64,000 nucleotides of DNA from TC-15 sp034437275 (lineage in GTDB: Bacteria > Chloroflexota > Anaerolineae > Aggregatilineales > Aggregatilineaceae): the NCBI GenBank assembly GCA_034437275.1, contig DAOTUD010000141.1:48823-112822 (forward strand), written 5' to 3'. Shown here piece by piece: positions 54,992 through 63,834 of the stretch (the stretch's first letter is position 1; every line of letters begins with the position of its first letter). A model generated the notes under the pieces. The model saw only the letters and a program-made list of their open reading frames with translations, ran no database searches and was not told where the DNA came from. Position numbers and translations under genes: made by a program.

Positions 54992-55004
54992 GGGATAAAG
55001 AGAG

Positions 55005-55667
55005 ATGACAGATACAGTAGATAAACCGGTGCTGATCATCCACGAAGGGGAAAAAGCCGGCCAACGCTGGACCATTCGCGAGGATGAATTGATTATCGGG
55101 CGTGGCGGGGAATGCGACCTGGTGCTGCCAGAACGCCAGGTATCGCGCGAGCACATCCGGATTTATCACGCCGGCAACACGTATTACATGGAAGACCTGG
55201 GCAGCAAAAATGGCACCTGGGTGAACGGCAAACAGGTCCAGTCCGACACAGTCCCGCTGCAGGACGGTGACGAAATTCAGATCGCGCTCGCCGTCAAGAT
55301 CACGTTTGTCGGCTCCGAGGCTACCGCGCCGCTGCTGGTCGACGAACTGCCCGGCACGCTGGGGCGCTTGCAGCTTAACCCCGATTCCCGGCGCGTGTTC
55401 ATCGACGGTGTTGAGGTCGACCCGCCGCTCAGCCTGCCGCAGTACCGTCTGCTGGAGATGCTGTACGATGGCGCGGGGGGGGTGCGCACCCGTGACGAGG
55501 TCATCGAAGCCGTGTGGCCGGATGCCATCGGCGAGGGCGTCAGCGAGCAGGCCATCGACGCGCTGGTGCGCCGCCTGCGCGACCGGCTGGCCGAGGTCGA
55601 CCCGGACCACCAGTACATCGTGACGGTGCGCGGGCACGGCTTCCGCCTCGATAATCCGGTCGATTAG
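55005..55667 (+). CDS. FHA domain fused to OmpR-type winged-helix DNA-binding domain
   Basis: The 220-residue protein has an FHA domain (about residues 10-100) that binds phosphothreonine: IIGRGGECDLVL, VSREHIRIY and LGSKNGTWVNG, with the conserved Gly-Arg, Ser-Arg-x-His and Asn all present. A winged helix follows (about 120-218): LSLPQYRLLEMLY, EVIEAVWP, AIDALVRRLRDRL and VRGHGFRL, the PhoB/OmpR type. Phosphorylated partners may steer DNA binding. The divergent Ser/Thr kinase is the likely phosphate source. AGAGAG precedes the ATG. Confidence 0.93.
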   Translation: MTDTVDKPVLIIHEGEKAGQRWTIREDELIIGRGGECDLVLPERQVSREHIRIYHAGNTYYMEDLGSKNGTWVNGKQVQSDTVPLQDGDEIQIALAVKITFVGSEATAPLLVDELPGTLGRLQLNPDSRRVFIDGVEVDPPLSLPQYRLLEMLYDGAGGVRTRDEVIEAVWPDAIGEGVSEQAIDALVRRLRDRLAEVDPDHQYIVTVRGHGFRLDNPVD

Positions 55668-55697
55668 CTCACCCTGCCCCACATTCTAGTCAACCAC

Positions 55698-55727
55698 CAG
55701 GGGGCTGCCACACACGACAGCCCCCTG
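55698..55727. terminator. hairpin between convergent genes
   Basis: CAGGGGGCTG (55698-55707) pairs perfectly with CAGCCCCCTG (55718-55727). No T-tract follows, so termination may be weak or Rho-assisted. Confidence 0.6.
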
Positions 55728-55745
55728 ATATCGTTGACACGGCGA

Positions 55746-57725
55746 TCACTCGTCACACAACTCGACGTACTCCATGCGCACCCGCGCGTCCCGCTCGATG
55801 CCCAGGACATCATTCAGGATTTCGGTGGTCAACGCCGCCTTGTATTCGGCATCACGGCGCGACCAGGTGCGCGACTTGATCTCGATGTAGCGATCCTCCA
55901 CCTCCGGAACCATCATACAATCCAGATTGACGTAAAACAACACCCCTTTGTACAGAATGTGCCAGCGCAGCCGGTCCTTATGGACCTCGCACTCGCGGCT
56001 GGCCTGGAAGTACTCGCGGTAAAAGCGCAGTGGCCGGTCCGCCGGGGCGATAAACCGCGAGTGGGAAAGCAGCACCGCCTCGTCGAATTCGGCTTCCTTG
56101 TCCGGGATGGTATACGTCAGGCGCGTGCGCACGCTGGCGACTTCCTCATCTTCGCCGATGAAGTCATCCTCACGATAACGCACCCGTCCCTGCCCCCGTT
56201 CGTCGAACAGGAAGTACGTATCGTACTGGCGGTAATGGTTGTGCTTGACCACGTTCACCAGCTCATGCTCCAGAATGCGGTCGACGATTGACTCGTCCTC
56301 AACCTGCGCCTTGACCTGGATCTCGAAGCTTTCCTCCTGCTGCAACCCACCGATCGCGACCAGCTTGTTGAGCACATTCCCTTCGCGCGCGATCAAAAAC
56401 TGGTCCATCTTGTGCGCGTAGTCTGCCGCCTCCGCACGGACCGCGGCCTCGTCGAGCGTGAGCAGTTCGCGGTCGCGCATCAACCACTGGCCGTTGACCA
56501 TCGTATGCTGCACATCGGCGGCCTGGCTGGCGTAAACGACCTGGGAGTAAATGCTGTTCGGGTCGCGCTCGAAGTGCGGCCAGTTGTGCAGCGGGCGGCG
56601 CGCCAACACGACCAGATCGGCCTTTTTGCCCGGCTCCAGGCTGCCGGTGATGTCCGCCAGGCCGAGCGCTTCCGCCCCCCAGCGCGTCGCCATCAGCAGC
56701 GCCTCGCGCGCCGGGAGCACCACCGGGTCATGCGTCGCGCCCTTGACCAGCAGCGCCGCCAGCCGCATCTCCTCGAACATGTCCAGGTCGTTGTTGCTGG
56801 CCGCCCCGTCGGTGCCCACGCTGAGCTTGACCTCGCGTTCCAGCATCTCTTTGATCGGCGCGATGCCGCTGGCCAGCTTCAGGTTGCTGGTGGGGTTGTG
56901 CGCCACCGCCACGCCGTGCTTCTTCAGCAGCAAAATCTGCTCGGTATCGACGTGCACACAGTGGGCCGCGATGGTCTGCGCGCGGAACACGCCCAGATCG
57001 GCCACCCGGTTAACGACTTTCTGCTCGAACTCGTCCCAGCTATCCTCGGCTTCCTGGCGCGTTTCGAGGATGTGAATTTGCAGCGGCACGTCATGCTCGA
57101 CCGCCAGGTCGGCGCAGGCCTGCAAAATCTCGTCGGTGCAGGTGTACGGCGCATGGGGAGCCACCGACGGCACGATCAGCGGGTGGCCTTTCCATTCCTG
57201 GATAAACTGGCGCGTATACTCCAGGCTTTGCTCGTAGCTGTCGGCGTCCGGCGAGGGGAACTTCATCACCGACTGCCCGCACACGCCGCGCATCCCCGCC
57301 TCGGCGGTGGCAGCGGCAATATCCGCCTCGTAGTAGTACATATCGGCGAACAACGTCGTCCCGCCCCGGATCATCTCCGCACACGAGAGCTTGGTCCCCA
57401 ATCGGCAAAATTCCGAGTCCACGAACTCGCGCTCGACCGGCATCATGTAGCCCATCAGCCACACGTCCAGCCGCAGGTCGTCGGCCATCGCGCGCAGCAA
57501 CGTCATCGGCATGTGCGTGTGGGTGTTGACCAGCCCCGGCATCACGATCTGCCCGGAGCAATCCACCACGTCGTCGGCATCGTAATCCGCCAGAATCGCA
57601 TCCGCCGGACCAACCGCCACCACCATGTCGTCCTGGATGGCAATCCCGCCATCCGCATAGTGCGCAAGGGCCTGGTTCATGGTCAAAACTGCCCCGTGAA
57701 CCAGCAGCGTATCTACTTTTTGCAT
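55746..57725 (-). CDS. amidohydrolase (MtaD/SAH deaminase-like) fused to a CYTH-like domain
   Basis: Residues 1-440 form a metal-dependent deaminase of the TrzN/MtaD type: NTHTHMPMTLLR, SVAPHAPYTC, IAAHCVHVD and VGTDGAASNNDLDMF carry all metal-binding His and Asp. Substrates in the family are S-adenosylhomocysteine or methylthioadenosine. Residues about 455-658 are CYTH-like (adenylate cyclase IV/thiamine triphosphatase): FEIQVKAQV in place of ExExK, YDTYFLFDERGQGRVRYRE, and DRYIEIKSRTW. The fused domain may bind a triphosphate or polyphosphate. The total of 659 residues fits both domains. TATAAT lies upstream at 57759-57764. Confidence 0.85.
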   Translation of the reverse strand: MQKVDTLLVHGAVLTMNQALAHYADGGIAIQDDMVVAVGPADAILADYDADDVVDCSGQIVMPGLVNTHTHMPMTLLRAMADDLRLDVWLMGYMMPVEREFVDSEFCRLGTKLSCAEMIRGGTTLFADMYYYEADIAAATAEAGMRGVCGQSVMKFPSPDADSYEQSLEYTRQFIQEWKGHPLIVPSVAPHAPYTCTDEILQACADLAVEHDVPLQIHILETRQEAEDSWDEFEQKVVNRVADLGVFRAQTIAAHCVHVDTEQILLLKKHGVAVAHNPTSNLKLASGIAPIKEMLEREVKLSVGTDGAASNNDLDMFEEMRLAALLVKGATHDPVVLPAREALLMATRWGAEALGLADITGSLEPGKKADLVVLARRPLHNWPHFERDPNSIYSQVVYASQAADVQHTMVNGQWLMRDRELLTLDEAAVRAEAADYAHKMDQFLIAREGNVLNKLVAIGGLQQEESFEIQVKAQVEDESIVDRILEHELVNVVKHNHYRQYDTYFLFDERGQGRVRYREDDFIGEDEEVASVRTRLTYTIPDKEAEFDEAVLLSHSRFIAPADRPLRFYREYFQASRECEVHKDRLRWHILYKGVLFYVNLDCMMVPEVEDRYIEIKSRTWSRRDAEYKAALTTEILNDVLGIERDARVRMEYVELCDE

Positions 57726-57795
57726 AAGTCTCTATCCCTTCCAAAGTAAATTCTGCGTATTATAGCGCAAAACCCAGGCTGGCGAGAACCCGAAC

Positions 57796-57821
57796 TGTGC
57801 GCGTACAATCATACGCACAGT
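57796..57821 (+). promoter_or_regulatory. inverted repeat around the -10 box before the membrane EEP gene
   Basis: TGTGCGCGTA and TACGCACA flank CAATCA, forming an 8-bp inverted repeat with one bulge; TACAAT (57804-57809) sits in it. It may be an operator of the gene at 57856. Confidence 0.4.
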
Positions 57822-57855
57822 GTCTTTTTGCGCCAGCATACGAGGCAATTGGCTT

Positions 57856-60003
57856 ATGTCGCAATTTCGACGGGATTTACTACGAGCAATCGAGGCCGGA
57901 ATCGCCGGTCTGTTTCTGATCCAGGCCGTGCGTTTTGTGTACGCGACGGTCTACGCGCACGCCAGCAGCGCCGACCTGTTGCAACGCACCACCAACCCCG
58001 ACGCCCAAAACGCCCCCGGCGCGGTCGAGTTGGCGACCGTCCAGACCGAGATCGTCGCCCTGATCGCGCTGCTGCTGCTGCCGGTCCTGGCCCTGATCAT
58101 CAGCCGGTGGCGGATCAGCTTTACGCTGGCCGTGATCCTGGTCGCTGTCGGGCGCTCGCTGGCCCTGCAGATCGCCGACCTGGAGGTCGCTGGCGGGGGG
58201 CTGGTGGTCGGCAGCGGGCTGCTGTACCTGGCACTAACCGTGATCCGCCGCCCGGCCAACTTCCCGGTGATGCTGCTGGTCGGCTTCAGCGCGGAGCAGG
58301 TCATTCGCGCGCTGGGCAACACCTACGACTACACGTGGCGCAGCGGGTACATGCTGGACGTAGCCGGCCTCTTCGAGATCGAAATGGACCTGCTGGTCGG
58401 GCTGGTTTCGATCGGCGCAATTTTGCTGTCGATCTGGCTGTGGTTCGACGAACGCCTGGAAGCCAAACAGCGCGCCCGCCAGGACCAGGCCCCGCCCCCG
58501 CGCGGCCAGCTCAACATGTGGGGCGGGCTGGCGCTGGGCGGCCTGCTGTTCCTGGAGTTCACGCTGCTGGCGCTGCCCAATGCGGTCGCGCGCTGGGCCG
58601 AGACGGACTACGCCGGGATCGTGCCCTGGCTGATCGCGGCGACCGCCCTGCCCCTGGTCCCCGAAGTGCGTAACCAGGCGCGCCGCTTTGCCGGGATGTT
58701 CGACGGGGCATGGCGCGGCTGGCTATGGATGCTGCTGTTGGGGCTGCTGTTGGTCGTGGGGCGACAGTATCACGGCATCCTGGCCGGGATCGCGCTGGTC
58801 TTCGCCCAATTCCTGGCCAGCCTCACGCTGTGGTGGTTCGTCCAGACCGGCCAACCCCGCCGCAACATTACCGGGCTGGCCGTGCTGGTGAGCGTGATCA
58901 GCTTTGTGGCGCTCGCGATTGGCGACTACTTCACCTACGACTATGCCTACGTGCGCGATATCTCCGACCCGACCTACCAGAACATCGACGATGTGCTGCG
59001 CTCGTTCCGCGATATGGGCCTGGGGCTGGCGCTGGTCGCCGCCTTGATGCTCTCGATCCCGATGATCCTGGCGCGGCGCTGGATTCCCTGGCGCGGCGGG
59101 CGGACGGTGTACACGCTGCTGATCGCGCTCGTCATTTTGGGCACCAGCTTTATCGGCGTGATCACCGCCAGCGACAGTGCGGTGCGCCGCCCCGACACCC
59201 CCGACTGCCTGCGCGTAATGACGCTGAACATACACGGCGGCTATTCCCAGTTCTTCGAGCCAAACCTGGATGCCGTCGCCGAGCTGGCCGAACTCAACGG
59301 CGCGGACATCTTGCTGCTGCAAGAGGTTGACACCGGGCGCATGGCCAGCTTCGGCGTGGATCAGGTCTTGTGGCTGGCCCGCCGCCTGAACATGGAATCG
59401 GCGTTCTTCCCGCAAAACGAAGCGCTGCAAGGGTTGGCCGTGCTCAGCCGCGTACCGATCACCGGCGTCGAAGGGCTGGGACTGCCCAGCGAAGGCAACC
59501 AGGCCGCGGTGCTGCACGTCAGCCTGGCCCCGGAGCGACTCGTCAGCGATCCCCAGGCCCCGGACAGCGACCTGCACATCTACAACGCGTGGCTGGGGCT
59601 GCGCATTGCCGAACGCGATGGCCGCCCCATCCCCGAGAGCGAGCAAGACCAGACCAGGCAGCTCAACCGCATGTTGTCCTGGATCACAGCCCGGCACAGC
59701 CCCGACGAACGCATCATCCTGGGCGGGACCTTCAACTTCGACGAGAATTCGTCGCTCTACCGGATGCTCAGCCAGATGGGGCTGCAAGACCCGTTCGCGG
59801 GCCGCCTGGAGGTCGACACTGTCTATCTGGTGGACGGCATCACCGAGCGCTACGACTACCTGTGGATGTACCAGCTTCCGCTCAGCGGCACGATGGTGGA
59901 TCGCAGCCCGGAGGCGCGGCGTACCTCCGATCACCGCCCGATCGTGGTGGAGTTCAAACGCCGCAAGGCGCGCGAAGGCGAACCGGAACTCACCTGCCCG
60001 TAA
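57856..60003 (+). CDS. polytopic membrane protein with C-terminal endonuclease/exonuclease/phosphatase-like domain
   Basis: The 715-residue protein has about 12 predicted helices (residues 15-440), then an EEP domain (about 455-700). EEP motifs are MTLNIHGG, LLLQEVD and SDHRPIVVEF. The catalytic G-D-F-N is changed to G-T-F-N (LGGTFNFDEN), which removes a key Asp; activity is doubtful. The EEP part faces outside if the start is cytoplasmic. A starting ATG at 57856 is preceded by CGAGG; an upstream start at 57820 is weaker. It ends before a promoter-bearing gap. Confidence 0.78.
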   Translation: MSQFRRDLLRAIEAGIAGLFLIQAVRFVYATVYAHASSADLLQRTTNPDAQNAPGAVELATVQTEIVALIALLLLPVLALIISRWRISFTLAVILVAVGRSLALQIADLEVAGGGLVVGSGLLYLALTVIRRPANFPVMLLVGFSAEQVIRALGNTYDYTWRSGYMLDVAGLFEIEMDLLVGLVSIGAILLSIWLWFDERLEAKQRARQDQAPPPRGQLNMWGGLALGGLLFLEFTLLALPNAVARWAETDYAGIVPWLIAATALPLVPEVRNQARRFAGMFDGAWRGWLWMLLLGLLLVVGRQYHGILAGIALVFAQFLASLTLWWFVQTGQPRRNITGLAVLVSVISFVALAIGDYFTYDYAYVRDISDPTYQNIDDVLRSFRDMGLGLALVAALMLSIPMILARRWIPWRGGRTVYTLLIALVILGTSFIGVITASDSAVRRPDTPDCLRVMTLNIHGGYSQFFEPNLDAVAELAELNGADILLLQEVDTGRMASFGVDQVLWLARRLNMESAFFPQNEALQGLAVLSRVPITGVEGLGLPSEGNQAAVLHVSLAPERLVSDPQAPDSDLHIYNAWLGLRIAERDGRPIPESEQDQTRQLNRMLSWITARHSPDERIILGGTFNFDENSSLYRMLSQMGLQDPFAGRLEVDTVYLVDGITERYDYLWMYQLPLSGTMVDRSPEARRTSDHRPIVVEFKRRKAREGEPELTCP

Positions 60004-60013
60004 TGTTTCACCG

Positions 60014-60042
60014 TTGACAGGCCGGGGAAAAGCCCGTATGGT
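60014..60042 (+). promoter_or_regulatory. promoter for the Eis-like acetyltransferase
   Basis: A perfect TTGACA (60014-60019) and TATGGT (60037-60042) are 17 bp apart. The leader of about 135 bases holds GC-rich inverted repeats near 60108-60135 and no other gene. Confidence 0.55.
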
Positions 60043-60182
60043 GTGGCACATGATTACGAAACTAGCGCAAGTCCTCTAAGTCGGGCACCCCGATAATGGT
60101 CTTCGCGTCCCGGCAGGCTGGCCGGGCACGCCCGGATTCGCATACTCATTCCACAACCACATATCACCCAGGAGGACCCACG

Positions 60183-61460
60183 TTGTTTACGTCCACCACA
60201 CCCACCGTCAAACCGCTGGGCAATGACCTGACCTTGAAATCCGTCAGCACCGAGGAGGACATCACCCGGCTGGCGCAGTTTAACATGCAGATTCACGACG
60301 AGTACACCCTCGTCCCAATGACGCACGGCCTGATCCGCCACCATCCGCACACCCGCCCGCATCACTGGCTGTTCGTCGAGGACGACGCCAGCGCGCAGAT
60401 CGTTTCGGCGCTGTGCCTGATCCCCTGGCAGTGGCGCTACGATGACGTCACGCTCCACGCGGGCGAGATGGGCATCGTCGGCACGCACGAAGATTACCGC
60501 CGCCGGGGCCTGATCCGCGCCTTGAACGAACACTTCAGCGAACTGCTGGCCGAGGAGGGCTTTCATCTCAGCCAGATTCAGGGAATTCCGTACTACTACC
60601 GGCAGTTCGGCTACGAATACGCGATCCCGCTGGAGGGCAGCTGGCAGATCGAGCTGCGGCAGATTCCCGACGATCCGCCGGACGACGCGCCCGCCTACAC
60701 GTTCCGCCCCGCCAGCGCGCAGGACATCCCCACGCTGCAGCAGTTCTACGCCGCGGCGAACCGGAGCCTGGACATCACGACGATACGCGACGCGGACACG
60801 TGGCGCTACCTGCTCGCGCACCAGGACAAGACCGCAGCCGATACCACGTTCTGGCTGGCGCTGGATGCCAACGAGGAGCCGGCAGGCTACGTCCGGCTGG
60901 AGAAGTTTGGATTTGGCGAGGGGTTGATCGTGGCTGAAGCATCGCGTCTGCGCCAACCGCTGGCGGAAGCCGTGCTGCGCTGGCTGAAGCACACCGCCGT
61001 CCGGCGCAGCAAACCGTACATCCGGCTGGCGCTGCCCACCAGCAGCGACCTGATCCAGGTGGCGCAGGGCTTCGGCGCGCAGGACACAGGCCGTTACGCC
61101 TGGCAGATTCGCGTGCCGGACCCGGCGCACCTGCTGCGCGCCATCGGCCCGGTGCTGGAACGCCGCATCACGGACAGCCCGTTCGCCGGTCTGACGCACA
61201 CCGTGCGCCTGAACCTGTACCGGGCGGCCTTCGACCTGCATTTCGCGGCTGGCCGCCTGGACCGCGTGGAGACGGCAGGCTTCCAGCAGGGCGGCGCGCT
61301 GCAACTGCCGCCGCGTCTGTTTGCGCCGCTGGTGCTGGGCTACCGCAGCCTGGACGACATTCAGGCGTTTTACCCGGACGCACTGTGCAGCGGGCCGGAT
61401 CACCACCTGATCGACGTGCTGTTCCCAACGATGGATGCGCACATCTACACGATCTACTAA
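60183..61460 (+). CDS. Eis-like GNAT acetyltransferase
   Basis: The 425-residue protein resembles the Eis/DUF4081-type family with tandem GNAT domains. The first (about 20-150) has the acetyl-CoA motif GIVGTHEDYRRRGLIRALNEHF. The second, weaker one lies at about 175-300, with a C-terminal beta-rich SCP2-like part (about 305-425, ending HIYTIY). The start is TTG at 60183, chosen because AGGAGG lies 8 bases upstream. Eis enzymes acetylate amines, including aminoglycosides, but no substrate can be assigned. It is converged on by the RmlD-like gene. Confidence 0.85.
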   Translation: MFTSTTPTVKPLGNDLTLKSVSTEEDITRLAQFNMQIHDEYTLVPMTHGLIRHHPHTRPHHWLFVEDDASAQIVSALCLIPWQWRYDDVTLHAGEMGIVGTHEDYRRRGLIRALNEHFSELLAEEGFHLSQIQGIPYYYRQFGYEYAIPLEGSWQIELRQIPDDPPDDAPAYTFRPASAQDIPTLQQFYAAANRSLDITTIRDADTWRYLLAHQDKTAADTTFWLALDANEEPAGYVRLEKFGFGEGLIVAEASRLRQPLAEAVLRWLKHTAVRRSKPYIRLALPTSSDLIQVAQGFGAQDTGRYAWQIRVPDPAHLLRAIGPVLERRITDSPFAGLTHTVRLNLYRAAFDLHFAAGRLDRVETAGFQQGGALQLPPRLFAPLVLGYRSLDDIQAFYPDALCSGPDHHLIDVLFPTMDAHIYTIY

Positions 61461-61475
61461 GCCACACCGCCCGAT

Positions 61476-62333
61476 CTAATGATCGCTGTGCCCCCTTGCC
61501 TGCGCCCTGGCCTCGGCCAACGTGAGCAAGGGGGTTTGCAGTATCGCCTGCACCCGCGCCACGCTCAGGTGCAGGCACTTGGGACGATCCTCCGGGGCGG
61601 TGGCGGGGATGATGTGCGCGTCGAGATCATGCCCCAGGGCGGCCAGCAACCCCCGCCCCAGGTCATAGCGGCTGAGCAGTTCTGGCCCGACGAGGTGCAG
61701 GATGCCGGGGGTGTCGGTCCCGGCCAGCTCTAGCAGCGCATCGGCCAGATTCACCGCCCAGATCGGACAGCGCAGCTGGTCGGTATACAGGCACAGTGTC
61801 TCGCCGCATTCCAGTGCGCGCAGCATCCACGCCACCTGTGCATTGCCCGGCTCAAAATCGTAGATCAGGCTGGTCCGCACCACCAGCGCCGACGGACTGC
61901 GCGCCAAAACAGCGCGTTCGTAGTCCGCTTTGGCCCGCCCGTAGACGCTGCTGGGCCGGGGCAGTGATGCCTCGGTGTAGATGTCCTCGGAGCCGTCGAA
62001 CACCAGATCGGTCGACAGCACGATCAGCCGCGCGCCATCCGCGACGGCGGCCTGCGCGATGAGCTGCCCGGCCTGCCGGATGGCGGCGTCGTAGCCCGGG
62101 CCGCTGCGCTCGGTGACTGCGGTGTGGATGATCACGTCCGGTCCAAACGACTCCACCAGTTCGCGCGTGGCAGCCCCATCCCGCAGATCGAGCCGGACCG
62201 CCCGCCCGGCGCGCACCCGCCCCGGCTGGGTGAGATAGGTCCCCAGCACCTCCCAGCCCTGGGCCACCGCCTGCACGGTCAACGGCCCGCCCAGCGTGCC
62301 GCTGGCCCCGGTCACCAGCAGCTTACCCGGCAT
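61476..62333 (-). CDS. RmlD-like dTDP-4-dehydrorhamnose reductase family protein
   Basis: The 285-residue extended short-chain dehydrogenase starts MPGKLLVTGASGTLGGPL (NAD(P)-binding TGxxGxxG). The catalytic Tyr and Lys occur in SSVYGRAKADYE (YxxxK), and STDLVFDGS is the Ser-Thr segment. It may make an activated deoxysugar, or be an NAD(P)-dependent epimerase. Its start overlaps the rnc stop by 11 bases, so it is the second gene of the rnc operon. No other rml genes are near. Confidence 0.85.
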   Translation of the reverse strand: MPGKLLVTGASGTLGGPLTVQAVAQGWEVLGTYLTQPGRVRAGRAVRLDLRDGAATRELVESFGPDVIIHTAVTERSGPGYDAAIRQAGQLIAQAAVADGARLIVLSTDLVFDGSEDIYTEASLPRPSSVYGRAKADYERAVLARSPSALVVRTSLIYDFEPGNAQVAWMLRALECGETLCLYTDQLRCPIWAVNLADALLELAGTDTPGILHLVGPELLSRYDLGRGLLAALGHDLDAHIIPATAPEDRPKCLHLSVARVQAILQTPLLTLAEARAQARGHSDH

Positions 62334-63039
62334 CGTCGAACGCGATCTCGCCATGCCGGATGGCTTCCAGCGCACGCTCGGCAGCCGCCTGCTCTGCCAA
62401 CTGCTTGCTGTGCCCGATGCCCTCCCCGCAGACGGTCGGCCCGATCAGCACGTTGACGGTGAACTCTTTGGCATGGTCAGGCCCGTGGCTGCTCGCCAAC
62501 CGGTAGAGTGGCGTTTCGCCCAGTGTGGCCTGGCTCCATTCTTGCAGCAGGCTTTTGGCGTCCTTGTCGGACGAATTCGTCAGGATATCGTCGATGGCCG
62601 GCCCCAGCAGCGGCTCAGCGAAACGCCGCGCAGCCGCCATGCCCTGGTCGAGATAGACCGCGCCCACCAGCGCCTCGAACGCGCCGCACAGGTTGCGCTG
62701 GCGTGTTCGGCCCCCCGATTCAGCCTCGCCCCGCCCCAGCAGCAGCACATCGCCCAACTGGAAGCGCCGCGCAAAGCCGGCCAGCGTCTCCGTGCGCACC
62801 AACGCCGCGCGCAGCCGCGTCAGCTGCCCTTCGTCCATCTCCGGGAAGCGATGGTACAGCAGCGCCCCGGCGATGAAATCCAGCACCGCATCGCCCAAAA
62901 ACTCCAGCCGTTCGTTATCCTCGAAGGAATATTCCGGGTGTTCGTTCAGATACGACCGATGAGTCAGCGCGCGCTGCAGCAGCGACAGGTCGTTGAATTT
63001 CAACCGCAGTCGATCTTGAAATTTGCCTAATTCTGTCAT
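62323..63039 (-). CDS. rnc: ribonuclease III
   Basis: Cuts double-stranded RNA in rRNA processing and mRNA decay. The 238-residue protein has the signature NERLEFLGDAVLDF (about residues 43-56) with the catalytic Glu and Asp, EALVGAVYLDQG, and a C-terminal double-stranded RNA-binding domain (about 160-228). Start MTELG at 63039 with GGAAGG upstream. Length and motifs are normal. It is separated by a terminator from the lipoprotein gene. Confidence 0.97.
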   Translation of the reverse strand: MTELGKFQDRLRLKFNDLSLLQRALTHRSYLNEHPEYSFEDNERLEFLGDAVLDFIAGALLYHRFPEMDEGQLTRLRAALVRTETLAGFARRFQLGDVLLLGRGEAESGGRTRQRNLCGAFEALVGAVYLDQGMAAARRFAEPLLGPAIDDILTNSSDKDAKSLLQEWSQATLGETPLYRLASSHGPDHAKEFTVNVLIGPTVCGEGIGHSKQLAEQAAAERALEAIRHGEIAFDDAG

Positions 63040-63064
63040 GCCCTTCCTCGCTTGCAACAAACGA

Positions 63065-63088
63065 AAATAAGCCCGCATTCCGGCGGGC
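63065..63088 (-). terminator. terminator of the lipoprotein gene
   Basis: On the minus strand GCCCGC (63088-63083) pairs with GCGGGC (63076-63071), then TTATTTTC. It lies between the lipoprotein gene and rnc. Confidence 0.8.
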
Positions 63089-63126
63089 ATACCATGCCAA
63101 ACTCACTATTCATCCCGGCAGGTCAA

Positions 63127-63702
63127 CTATCCAATATCTCGACCATCTGCTGCATCACCCGCGTCACCGCCAGCGTCGACCGGCGCGCTCGCATCATCCA
63201 CTGCGCGCTCGACTTCCAGCAGTTCGTCCAGGTTAAACAGAACCTCGGTGGCCGCGTCCACATCCAGCAAATAGTCGACATTGCCACCGCACACCAGCCA
63301 GCCGCCATCAAACTCGGCGACTTTGACCTGCCACGCGACCGCTTCGGCACGCTTCTCCTCGCGCTTGACCTCGATATACTCGCGTTCCAGCGAAACCTCG
63401 ATGGTACCATAGACGGTCACATACACCACCCCACTGCCCTCGTCTTGGTCGCCACCCAACCGGTACTTCAGGTCAAAATCGTAATCCACATCCTGGCCCA
63501 CCGGCCCTGCAAAATTCAAATTCTGGTGCCGGTTCTCGCATAAATAATCCTTGACCCCGGCCTCGTCCTGGTCTTCCAGCTTCGAAAAATAGTCCTCAGC
63601 CGCCTGAACAGACTCCGGAGCCGCTTCTTCTTCGGCACAGGCCGCCAGCCCCAGCGCCACCAGCAGCACAACCACCAACAGGCCCATTTTTTGTTTCGTC
63701 AT
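63127..63702 (-). CDS. lipoprotein of unknown function
   Basis: The 191-residue protein has a lipoprotein signal (KMGLLVVVLLVALGLAACAEEE, lipobox LAAC). The mature part is acidic. Residues about 20-140 look like an NTF2- or DUF4878-like fold (SVQAAEDYFSKLEDQDEAGVKDYLC; VYVTVYGTIEVSLEREYIEVKREE). The tail is Asp/Ala-rich (DDASAPVDAGGDAGDAADG). The start may be ATG at 63702 or the ATG two codons earlier at 63708; both give the same signal. A TATAAT lies at 63806-63811. Nothing links it to a known pathway. Confidence 0.72.
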   Translation of the reverse strand: MTKQKMGLLVVVLLVALGLAACAEEEAAPESVQAAEDYFSKLEDQDEAGVKDYLCENRHQNLNFAGPVGQDVDYDFDLKYRLGGDQDEGSGVVYVTVYGTIEVSLEREYIEVKREEKRAEAVAWQVKVAEFDGGWLVCGGNVDYLLDVDAATEVLFNLDELLEVERAVDDASAPVDAGGDAGDAADGRDIG

Positions 63703-63834
63703 AAGCATGTGGCACCAATCCTCGGAAGGCACGCGCCGCGCGCCGCAGAGACAGCACCGCCTCCTTTCGTGTGAAGGGTAAACAAGGAATAAATAAGCTG
63801 CTTCAATTATACCGGATTTGCCCGCCGCGCGACT

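Noticed and set aside
60038..60079. Small frame MVWHMITKLAQVL before the Eis-like gene
   Set aside because: Its start codon lies in the -10 box of the predicted promoter and it has no ribosome binding site.
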